Shown: positions 16,384 to 22,480 of the stretch, piece after piece
How the letters are laid out: each line of letters starts with the position of its first letter
How positions within the stretch are numbered: position 1 is the stretch's first letter
Assembly: GCA_937872165.1 (NCBI GenBank)
Contig: CALMOR010000230.1
Coordinates: 1 to 22,480 of the forward strand
DNA: 22,480 nucleotides
Direction: 5' to 3'
From: an uncultured Burkholderiales bacterium
GTDB taxonomy: Bacteria; Pseudomonadota; Gammaproteobacteria; Burkholderiales; Burkholderiaceae_D
Program-made: the position numbers and the translations under genes
Notes under the pieces: model-generated
Database searches by the model: none
Seen by the model: only the letters and a program-made list of their open reading frames with translations
Told to the model about the DNA's origin: nothing

Positions 16384-17478
16384 GTGAACGTCCGTGAGTC
16401 CTACGACGACGCGCTGACGCGTCGCGGCTTAGAGCCCGACGACGCGCAGCGCGCGGCCGTCGATCGACTGCAGCGCCTCTACGACGACTTCGTCGAATTC
16501 AGGAAGAAGCGCTCCAATGCGCTGATGAAGGCGCTGACGCGGACGCCGCCGCCGCGCGGGGTCTACCTGTGGGGCGGCGTCGGGCGCGGCAAGAGCTTCC
16601 TGATGGACAGCTTCTATTCGGTGGTGGAAGTGCGCCGCAAGACGCGCATCCACTTCCACGAATTCATGCGCGGCGTGCATCACGAACTCGATACCCTGAA
16701 GGGCATGAGCGATCCGCTCGACGAGGTCGCGAACCGGATCGCGAGGAAATATCGGCTCGTGTGCTTCGACGAGTTCCACGTCAGCGACATCGCCGACGCG
16801 ATGATCCTGCACCGATTGCTGTCGCCCCTGTTCGAGCTCGGTGTCGTGTTCGTGATGACGTCGAACTATCGACCGGACACCCTCTATCCCGAGGGACTGC
16901 ATCGCGATCGCATCCTGCCGGCCATCGAGCTGCTCGAGGAGAACCTCGACATCGTCGCCGTCGACGGCGGCACCGACTATCGCACCCGCACGCTCGAGCA
17001 GACGACGACCTATCTCGTGCCGCTGGGTGCGGCGGCCGACCATGCGCTGCGGAGCGCCTTCGAGTCTCTCGCCGAAGCGGGCGACGAGGATCCGCGCATG
17101 ACGATCGAGATGCGGGTCATCCGCGCGTTGCGCCGTGCGGGCGGCGTCGTGTGGTTCGATTTCGCGACGCTGTGCGGCGGACCGCGCTCGCAGAACGATT
17201 ACCTCGAGATCGCCAACCGCTTCCACACGGTGATCCTGTCGGACGTGCCGCGCATGGGCGCGTCGTCGTCGTCCGAAGCGAGGCGCTTCACGTGGCTGGT
17301 GGACGTCTGCTACGACCGTCGCGTCAAGCTGATCCTGTCGGCCGAGGTACCGGCCGACGAGCTCTACACGACGGGCACCCTCGCCGCCGAGTTCCTGCGC
17401 ACGGCCAGTCGCCTCCGCGAGATGCAGTCGGTCGAGTACCTGCGCTCCGAGCGACGCAAGGCCCGGGTCGATCTGTGA
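16384..17478 (+). CDS. zapE: ZapE/AFG1-family ATPase
   Basis: 364-residue AAA-like ATPase of the AFG1/LACE1 family; E. coli ZapE associates with the Z-ring and affects division under stress. Seen: Walker A GGVGRGKS (64-71) preceded by RGVYLW, HFHEFMRGVH (90-99), Walker B LVCFDEFHVSDIADAM (125-140) with Asp129-Glu130, sensor-type MTSNYRPDTLYPEGLHRDR (158-176), and the C-terminal RFTWLVDVCYDRRVKL and LSAEVP motifs. The start is GTG 16384, 27 bp after lpdA; it gives the usual N terminus but has no obvious ribosome-binding site. It is the last clear gene of the plus-strand run, a placement next to sdh/odh genes that I recall from other betaproteobacteria. Confidence 0.9.
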   Translation: MNVRESYDDALTRRGLEPDDAQRAAVDRLQRLYDDFVEFRKKRSNALMKALTRTPPPRGVYLWGGVGRGKSFLMDSFYSVVEVRRKTRIHFHEFMRGVHHELDTLKGMSDPLDEVANRIARKYRLVCFDEFHVSDIADAMILHRLLSPLFELGVVFVMTSNYRPDTLYPEGLHRDRILPAIELLEENLDIVAVDGGTDYRTRTLEQTTTYLVPLGAAADHALRSAFESLAEAGDEDPRMTIEMRVIRALRRAGGVVWFDFATLCGGPRSQNDYLEIANRFHTVILSDVPRMGASSSSEARRFTWLVDVCYDRRVKLILSAEVPADELYTTGTLAAEFLRTASRLREMQSVEYLRSERRKARVDL

Positions 17479-17495
17479 TCGTCGATAATCGCGCG

Positions 17496-18264
17496 ATGTC
17501 CGATCTGCCTCGACGCACGACCCTTCCGCGCTGGACGCTGGTCCTCGCGTCGTTGCTCGCGCTCGCCTCGCTCGACGGAAGCGCCGCACCGGTCCCGGGA
17601 TCGCTGCGCGAGCAATTCCCCGCCGGCTCGATCGACTCGGACGCCCGGGCCGACGCGGCGCTCTCGATGACGAGCGGCGCGAAGGCCCATATCGAGGCCG
17701 AATACAGTTCTTCGGCACGCGACTGCGTGGACACCCTGCTGGTCAACGCCTGCATCGAGCGCGCGCGCGCGCTCCGGCGCCAGCGTCTCGAAGACCTCGA
17801 CGCGGTGGAGCTCGATGCGAACCGCTTCAAGCGGCGCGACAAGTCCGATCGTCTCGAAGCGGATCGCAAGAAGCGCGAAGCCGAACGTGCCGCCAATGCG
17901 GAAGCCGATGCGGCGCTCCGCGCACGCAACCGTCAGGCGTTCGAGGAGCGGCAGGCGCAGGCCGCCCGCGATGATGGCGTCACGCGACCGGACCGAGGCC
18001 GCGCGCGCACGCGCGGCCTCGTCGAAGCGGAAGCCCGCGATCAAGGTCGCGCCGGTGCCCGAAGCCGCGCGCGATGCAGAGCAGCGCGCGAAGAACGCCG
18101 TGGATCACGAGACCAAGCTGCGCGAGGCCGAGGCGCACCGGCTCGACATCGAGCGCCGCGTCGCGACCAGGACCGCGGACCGGCAGAAGCGCGCCGCCGA
18201 GAAGAAAGCCAAGGAGGCGAAGGAGGCCGCACGGACCACGGCATCCGCGGCGACACGGTCCTGA
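17496..18264 (+). pseudogene. Exported charged helical protein, reading frame broken by an apparent one-base shift
   Basis: ATG 17496 opens a frame with a signal peptide (basic start, hydrophobic LVLASLLALASL, likely cleavage after GSAA), then a mature region with CVDTLLVNACIERARALRR and long Lys/Arg/Glu/Ala-rich helix. Around 17965-18000 the coding character leaves this frame and continues in the +1 frame, which ends at TGA 18262-18264 with more charged helix (KNAVDHETKLREAEAHRLD, AEKKAKEAKEA) and strongly GC-biased third positions. The original frame runs on instead as Arg/Gly-rich nonsense into the opposite-strand phosphatase gene. Joined, the product would be about 255 residues. Either a real indel mutation or a sequence error. 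Small exported proteins of this style occur in Burkholderiales, but I know no function. Confidence 0.6.
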
Positions 18265-18286
18265 GCGAGGCCGGCCGGCCCCGACC

Positions 18287-19138
18287 TCACGGGAAGGTGC
18301 TGTCGCTGGTCGAGCCCAGCGAAGCCCGGCCATGTCGCTGATCGACCGGCTCCATCCGCACGATCGCCAGCGTGCAGTTGTCGCCTCCTCCGTCGGCGCG
18401 CTCGCGGGCGACGTGGATCAGACGTTCCGAAGCCTTGCGCGGGGGATAGGTCGACAGCATGACGGCGAGTTCGTTGTCGCTGAAGTAGTGCCACAGCCCG
18501 TCGCTGCAGAGGAAGAAGGTGTCGCCCGGAGAAAGGATGTCGATGCTGCCGAAGTCGATCGACGGCTGCTTGTTGGTCCCGAGCGCATGCGTGAGCAGGT
18601 TGGACAGCCGATGCGAGCTGGCGCCGTGGCGGTCGAGCTTGCCTTCGTTGACGAGCTGCTCCACGTACGAGTGATCGATGGTCCGCCCGACCAGCTTGCC
18701 TTCGCTGAAGCGGTAGATGCGGCTGTCGCCGACGTGAGCCCAGTCGGCGCGATGCGGCTGCACGACCAGCGCGGCCAGCGTGCTGTGCGGCTCCTTCTCG
18801 GTCGACAGGGCCGAGAGGCGGATCACGAGATGCGCTTCGTTGACGATCTCGGTCAGCAGCGATTCGATCGAATCGCCGAGGGAGTACTCGGCGAAGATGT
18901 TCTTCGCGGTGCTCATGACCTGCTGGGCGGCCATCGCGCCGCCGGTCTTGCCACCCATGCCGTCGGCGACGACGAAGAGGGCCGAGTCGGGGAGTCGTCG
19001 CGACGTGAAGATGCCGACCCGGTCCTGCTGTTCGGGCCGATCGCCGATGTGCTGGCCGGTGCAGGCGGTGATGCGCAGAGCGGTCGAAACGGCGCTCGCG
19101 GGCGTAATGCTTCCGGGTTGTGGGCGCTCTGGGGTCAC
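18287..19138 (-). CDS. PP2C-family (PPM) serine/threonine protein phosphatase
   Basis: About 283 residues from the proposed GTG start. PPM motifs are present in order: GDRPEQQDR (about 33-40, the first metal Asp39), VVADGMGGKTGG (57-67, Asp59), AHVGDSRIYR (134-143), LCSDGLWHY (211-218) and GGGDNCT (250-256, Asp and Asn). These make the two-metal site of Mn/Mg-dependent phosphatases, so it is probably active. In motif 1 Gln replaces the usual Asn before the Asp. The frame is open to ATG 19219, but that start would overlap the divergent YdcH-family gene. GTG 19138 is proposed because a CATAAT box lies upstream on the minus strand (19172-19167). No partner kinase is visible nearby. It converges on the frameshifted gene, with 22 bp between them. 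Confidence 0.87.
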   Translation of the reverse strand: MTPERPQPGSITPASAVSTALRITACTGQHIGDRPEQQDRVGIFTSRRLPDSALFVVADGMGGKTGGAMAAQQVMSTAKNIFAEYSLGDSIESLLTEIVNEAHLVIRLSALSTEKEPHSTLAALVVQPHRADWAHVGDSRIYRFSEGKLVGRTIDHSYVEQLVNEGKLDRHGASSHRLSNLLTHALGTNKQPSIDFGSIDILSPGDTFFLCSDGLWHYFSDNELAVMLSTYPPRKASERLIHVARERADGGGDNCTLAIVRMEPVDQRHGRASLGSTSDSTFP

Positions 19139-19199
19139 CGATGCGGCTTTACAATAGGGTCCCGTCGCATTATGCACGTACCTCGAAACTGCTCTCTGC
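19139..19199. promoter_or_regulatory. Divergent promoter region, phosphatase / YdcH-family gene
   Basis: On the plus strand TACAAT (19150-19155) is a good -10 box about 45 bases before the YdcH-family start; no good -35 is seen 16-18 bp upstream. On the minus strand CATAAT (19172-19167) could serve the phosphatase. The two -10 boxes lie within 25 bp of each other, so the two promoters would overlap. Confidence 0.35.
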
Positions 19200-19397
19200 A
19201 TGGAAGACCAGGTCATCAATCGTCGGATCGTCGAGCTGCAGGTCGAGCACCGCGACCTCGACGACGTGATCGCCCGGCTGACCGCGTTGCCCGGTCACGA
19301 TGAGCTCCAGTTGCGCCGGCTGAAGAAAAAGAAGCTCCAGATCAAGGACCAGATCCTGCAGTTGCAGATCCAGCTCGTCCCCGACATCCCGGCCTGA
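19200..19397 (+). CDS. YdcH-family (DUF465) small protein
   Basis: 65 residues, almost entirely one or two amphipathic helices: IVELQVEHRDLDDVIARL, a short break LPGHDE, then LRRLKKKKLQIKDQILQLQ. The EHRDLD and LKKKKLxxKDQI elements are the hallmarks of the YdcH/DUF465 family of small coiled-coil proteins, whose function is unknown to me. ATG 19200 is the only good start. Codon use matches the surrounding genes. It is followed after 47 bp by the YoaA-type helicase in the same direction and may be co-transcribed with it. Confidence 0.85.
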   Translation: MEDQVINRRIVELQVEHRDLDDVIARLTALPGHDELQLRRLKKKKLQIKDQILQLQIQLVPDIPA

Positions 19398-19444
19398 GCG
19401 GCCCGGCCTCCCGTCGTTCCACCGCGCCTCGCGCCCGCCTCGCG

Positions 19445-21451
19445 TTGTCCTCCATCGCCTCCGATCGCCGTGCCGCGCTGGCCGGCATCTTCTCCGACCG
19501 CGGTGCGCTCGCCGCGCACGTGTCCGGCTATCGGCCGCGCGACGGCCAGATCGAGATGGCCGAGGCCGTGGCCGATGCGATCGACGGTTGCCGCACGCTG
19601 ATCGCCGAAGCGGGCACCGGGACCGGCAAGACCTTCGCCTACCTCGTGCCCGCGCTGCTGTGGGGCGGCAAGGTGATCGTCTCGACCGGCACGAAGACCC
19701 TGCAGGACCAGCTCTTCCGCAAGGACATCCCGACCGTGCGCGCGGTGCTCCAGGCGCCGGTCACGGTCGCGTTGCTGAAGGGCCGTGCCAACTACGTGTG
19801 CCACGAGTACCTCGGGCGCACGCAGGAGAACGGACGGCTGACGTCGCGGCAGGACGCGGTGCATCTGCGATCGATCGTGCGCTTCGCGCAGTCGACCGGC
19901 AGCGGCGACCGCGCGGAGCTCGCCGAAGTGCCCGAGCAGGCGCCGATCTGGAACCTCGTCACGTCGACCCGCGACAACTGCCTCGGCGTCGAGTGCGCGC
20001 ACTACCGCGAATGCTTCGTGATGAAGGCGCGCCGCGCGGCGCAGGAAGCCGACGTCGTCGTCGTCAACCACCATCTCTTCTTCGCCGACCTCGTGCTGCG
20101 CGACGAAGGCATCACCGATCTCCTGCCCACCGCGAACACGGTCGTCTTCGACGAGGCCCATCAACTGCCCGAGACGGCCACGCTCTTCTTCGGCGAGACG
20201 GTGTCGACCGCGCAGCTGATGGAGCTCGCACGCGACGTGCTGGCCGAGGGTCATGCGCACGCGCGCGACGCGATGACCTGGGTCGACGCGACCTCGCCGC
20301 TCGAGAAGGCGGCGAGGGATCTGCGGCTGTCGCTCGGAATGCAGGTCCAGCGGATCAACGTCGGCCAGTTGCCGCCGTCGGCGCCGTTCCACGCGGCGCT
20401 TGTCGACGTCGAGCGCGCGCTGTCCACGCTCACCGCGATCCTGGAGCGACAGGCCGAGCGGGCCGAGACGCTCGAGCAGTGCTGGCGACGGGCGCTGCAG
20501 TTGTCCGAGCGCATCGCCCGCTGGCGGCAGGGCGACGACGAGACCGCCGCGCCGACCATCCGCTGGCTCGAAGCCTTCACGAGCGCGCTGCAGCTGCACC
20601 GCACGCCGCTGTCGGTCGCAGAGGTCTTCAATCGCGAGCGCGAGGGGACGCCGCGCGCGTGGATCTTCACGTCGGCCACGCTCGCCGTGAAGGACGACTT
20701 CGATCACTTCACCGCGCAGCTCGGTCTGTCGTCCCGCGATGCGAGGAGCTGGCCGAGCCCGTTCGACTACTCGAAGCAGGGATTGCTGTATCTGCCCGAA
20801 GGCCTGCCCGATCCGCTGTCGTCGCACTACACCGCGGCTGTCGTCGATGCCGCATGGCCGCTGATCCGCGCCGCGGGCGGCAGGACCTTCGTGCTCTGCA
20901 CGACGCTGCGTGCGGTACGGGCCGCCGGCGACCTGGTGCGTGGCCGCATCGAGGCCGAAGGTCGGGACTTTCCGCTGCTGCTGCAGGGGGAGGGCAGTCG
21001 CAGCGAACTGCTGGAGAGGTTCCGGAGGGCGGGCAACGCGGTGCTGGTCGGCAGCCAGAGCTTCTGGGAGGGCATCGACGTGCGCGGCCGCGCGCTGTCG
21101 TTGGTGGTCATCGACAAGCTGCCGTTCGCGCCGCCCGACGACCCGGTGCTCGCGGCCCGCCTCGACGCGCTGGCGAAGCGCGGCGGCAATCCGTTCATGG
21201 ACCATCAGCTGCCGACCGCGGTGATCAGCCTCAAGCAGGGAGCGGGTCGGTTGATCCGCGACGAGACCGATCGCGGCGTGCTGATGATCTGCGACCCGCG
21301 GCTCGTGACCAAACCCTACGGGCGCCGCATCTGGCAGAGCCTGCCGCCGTTCAGGCGCACGCGCGACGAGGTCGTCGCGACGGCCTTCTTCGATCAGCCC
21401 GACGCGGAGCCGGCGGTCACCAGAACTTCCACCACGGATTCTTTTCCTTGA
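19445..21451 (+). CDS. yoaA: YoaA-type ATP-dependent helicase (DinG/XPD family, Fe-S)
   Basis: 668-residue superfamily 2 helicase. Seen: GYRPRDGQ Q-motif-like start (28-35), Walker A AEAGTGTGKT (54-63), four cysteines for the Fe-S cluster (Cys119, Cys179, Cys184, Cys190 in NYVC and DNCLGVECAHYREC), VVNHHLFFADL, DEAH box (236-239), WIFTSATL, SFWEGIDVRG and the motif VI segment LKQGAGRLIRDETDRGV. The Cys pattern and these blocks match E. coli YoaA closely, better than DinG. YoaA works with the HolC subunit of DNA polymerase III in tolerating replication blocks. The start is TTG 19445, without a good ribosome-binding site; no ATG or GTG in frame gives a complete N terminus. The 3' end overlaps bamD on the other strand by 35 bp. 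Confidence 0.92.
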   Translation: MSSIASDRRAALAGIFSDRGALAAHVSGYRPRDGQIEMAEAVADAIDGCRTLIAEAGTGTGKTFAYLVPALLWGGKVIVSTGTKTLQDQLFRKDIPTVRAVLQAPVTVALLKGRANYVCHEYLGRTQENGRLTSRQDAVHLRSIVRFAQSTGSGDRAELAEVPEQAPIWNLVTSTRDNCLGVECAHYRECFVMKARRAAQEADVVVVNHHLFFADLVLRDEGITDLLPTANTVVFDEAHQLPETATLFFGETVSTAQLMELARDVLAEGHAHARDAMTWVDATSPLEKAARDLRLSLGMQVQRINVGQLPPSAPFHAALVDVERALSTLTAILERQAERAETLEQCWRRALQLSERIARWRQGDDETAAPTIRWLEAFTSALQLHRTPLSVAEVFNREREGTPRAWIFTSATLAVKDDFDHFTAQLGLSSRDARSWPSPFDYSKQGLLYLPEGLPDPLSSHYTAAVVDAAWPLIRAAGGRTFVLCTTLRAVRAAGDLVRGRIEAEGRDFPLLLQGEGSRSELLERFRRAGNAVLVGSQSFWEGIDVRGRALSLVVIDKLPFAPPDDPVLAARLDALAKRGGNPFMDHQLPTAVISLKQGAGRLIRDETDRGVLMICDPRLVTKPYGRRIWQSLPPFRRTRDEVVATAFFDQPDAEPAVTRTSTTDSFP

Positions 21452-22301
21452 CCACCGCGTCGGACGCGGGGAAGTTGCTGTCGAGGATGCGCCGGGTGTC
21501 ATCGCGCAACTGGGGCATCGACAGCCCGTCGTAGGCGGCCACCATGATCTGCAACGCATCCCGCACCGCCGGGGCCTGCTGGTATTGCTGGACCACGATC
21601 TCCGCCCGGTTGACCGCCGCTACGTAAGCGCCGCGGCGCAGGTAATAGCGCGCCACGTGGACCTCGTGCGCGGCCATCGCATTGACGAGGTACTTCAGAC
21701 GCACGACCGCATCCGGCGTGTACTTGCTCTCGGGATAGCGGATGACGAGTTCGCGGAAGGCGTCGAAGGCGTCGCGCAAGGCCTTCGGATCGCGCTCGGT
21801 GAGGTCCTGCTGCGCGAGCGAGCCGAGCAGGCCGAGGTTGTCGTTGAAGTTGACGAGCCCCTTCAGATACCAGACGTAGTCCGCGTTGGGACTGTTCGGA
21901 TAGGTCTTCAGGAAGCGGTCCGCGGCGGCCAGCGAGAGGTCCTTCTCGCCGTCCTTCCATTGCGCGTATGCGACCTCCATCAGCGCCTGCTGCGCGTAGC
22001 GGCCGAACGGGTAGCGCGACTGCAGCGTCTCGAAGAGCTTGATGGCCGCGGTATAGCCGCCGGCGGACAGTTCGTCCTCGGCCTCTGCATATAATCGTTG
22101 CGCACTCCAGGTCGCGGTCTTGTCGCTCGTCAGGCCGCTGAAGAGTCCGCAGGCGCCGAGCGCGGCGACCATCGCGACCGACACGATGGCCTTCAGCAAT
22201 CCGCTGCCGACCGACCCGATGCGCGACGTGGCGGTCCCGCGATGCGCCCCGTCGGCCGTCTTCCACGCCGACGCCACACCCGAAAAGTCGTTCTCTTTCA
22301 T
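21417..22301 (-). CDS. bamD: Outer-membrane assembly lipoprotein BamD
   Basis: 294 residues. A hydrophobic signal segment (about 35-50) ends in the lipobox LGAC, making Cys51 the lipidated residue. The mature part is a TPR-repeat protein: SAQRLYAEAEDEL, YTAAIKLFETLQSRYPFGRYAQQALMEVAYAQWK, AAADRFLKTYPNSPNADYVWYLKGLVNF, RDAFDAFRELVIRYPESKYTPDA and the C-terminal ending NPWWKFW are characteristic of BamD/ComL. It is an essential part of the BAM complex that folds outer-membrane proteins. The region before the signal is long (about 34 residues), so GTG 22277 is an alternative start. A TATACT box (22336-22331 on the minus strand) is well placed for transcription about 23 bases before ATG 22301. 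Confidence 0.94.
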   Translation of the reverse strand: MKENDFSGVASAWKTADGAHRGTATSRIGSVGSGLLKAIVSVAMVAALGACGLFSGLTSDKTATWSAQRLYAEAEDELSAGGYTAAIKLFETLQSRYPFGRYAQQALMEVAYAQWKDGEKDLSLAAADRFLKTYPNSPNADYVWYLKGLVNFNDNLGLLGSLAQQDLTERDPKALRDAFDAFRELVIRYPESKYTPDAVVRLKYLVNAMAAHEVHVARYYLRRGAYVAAVNRAEIVVQQYQQAPAVRDALQIMVAAYDGLSMPQLRDDTRRILDSNFPASDAVVKEKNPWWKFW

Positions 22302-22480
22302 GCCGCTACCCGCCTCGATCGAAGCGAACGAGTATAGCCGATGGGACGAGGACGACCCCGACCCGGGCCCGCTCGAAGGCGAGGCGGCCGCGGACAGCGA
22401 GCCCGGCGCGCCGGTCCTCTCGCCGTCGGTCCTGGTCGCGGCGGACGAAGCCGACGGCGGCCGTCTCGACAAGTGGCTCG
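22300..22480 (+). CDS. rluD: RluD-type pseudouridine synthase, N-terminal part (cut by window edge)
   Basis: ATG 22300 opens a frame that runs off the right edge after 60 codons. Residues 1-40 are an acidic, Pro-rich extension (DEDDPDPG, EGEAAADSE). Then VLVAADEADGGRLDKWL matches the start of the S4 RNA-binding domain found at the N terminus of RluD/RluC/RluA-type 23S rRNA pseudouridine synthases. Divergent rluD next to bamD is a common arrangement in proteobacteria, which supports RluD specifically. The catalytic domain is outside the window. The start codon overlaps that of bamD within the shared CATG at 22299-22302; ATG 22300 is the only ATG in frame before the S4 domain. Confidence 0.72.
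   Translation, partial: MPLPASIEANEYSRWDEDDPDPGPLEGEAAADSEPGAPVLSPSVLVAADEADGGRLDKWL
22331..22336 (-). promoter_or_regulatory. Candidate -10 box of bamD
   Basis: TATACT on the minus strand (5 of 6 consensus positions), about 30 bases before the bamD ATG at 22301. No good -35 is visible at the usual distance. It lies inside the first codons of the divergent rluD-like gene if that gene starts at 22300. Confidence 0.4.

Noticed and set aside
17484..17489. GATAAT as a promoter -10 box for the exported protein gene
   Set aside because: Only 6 bp separate it from the ATG and no -35 is present; it would require a leaderless transcript.
17960..18005. Programmed +1 ribosomal frameshifting in the exported protein gene
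   Set aside because: No recognisable slippery sequence with stop codon or stimulatory element as in prfB; a simple indel or sequence error is more likely.
18265..18286. GC-rich GGCCGGCC repeat between convergent genes as a bidirectional terminator
   Set aside because: Only a short self-complementary run, with no clear stem plus T-run in either direction.

Overview
This window is GC-rich (codon third positions are almost all G or C) and carries a core central-metabolism locus typical of a betaproteobacterium. The layout mdh / divergent gntR-sdhCDAB-sdhE-gltA-sucAB-lpd-zapE, the cytosolic-type malate dehydrogenase and the hexameric-type citrate synthase point to a Burkholderiales-like organism; this lineage call is inference from gene order and protein style. 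I see no insertion sequence, prophage, CRISPR array, tRNA or rRNA.

Left part (1-3474, all minus strand): the start of an unidentified small protein cut by the window edge, then prpC (2-methylcitrate synthase), prpB (2-methylisocitrate lyase) and mdh. They are transcribed as mdh-prpB-prpC with 8 and 45 bp gaps. Propionyl-CoA carbon leaves this branch as succinate and pyruvate, and succinate is the substrate of the enzyme encoded next door. The 310-bp gap to the divergent gntR holds a dense cluster of overlapping palindromes and a direct repeat (3705-3753), a likely operator/promoter region.

Centre (3785-17478, all plus strand): a GntR/UTRA regulator, all four succinate dehydrogenase subunits, the flavinylation factor SdhE, citrate synthase, the 2-oxoglutarate dehydrogenase E1, E2 and E3 genes, and the ZapE ATPase. 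One small SHOCT-like/PspC membrane protein gene sits between E2 and E3. The genes are tightly packed, with 1-base overlap to about 270-bp gaps. The sucA-sucB gap contains two strong stem-loops. Together these genes cover citrate formation, 2-oxoglutarate to succinyl-CoA, succinate to fumarate, and malate to oxaloacetate. Aconitase, isocitrate dehydrogenase, succinyl-CoA synthetase and fumarase are not here.

Right part (17496-22480): an exported, charged alpha-helical protein whose reading frame is broken by an apparent one-base shift, a PP2C-type protein phosphatase on the minus strand, a YdcH-family small protein, a YoaA-type iron-sulfur helicase, bamD (outer-membrane assembly lipoprotein) on the minus strand, and the first 60 codons of an RluD-type pseudouridine synthase whose start codon overlaps that of bamD.

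I do not see a previously undescribed biological system here. The items most worth a second look are the palindrome cluster at 3705-3753, the hairpins between sucA and sucB, the PspC-type gene inside the odh operon and the frameshifted gene at 17496-18264.
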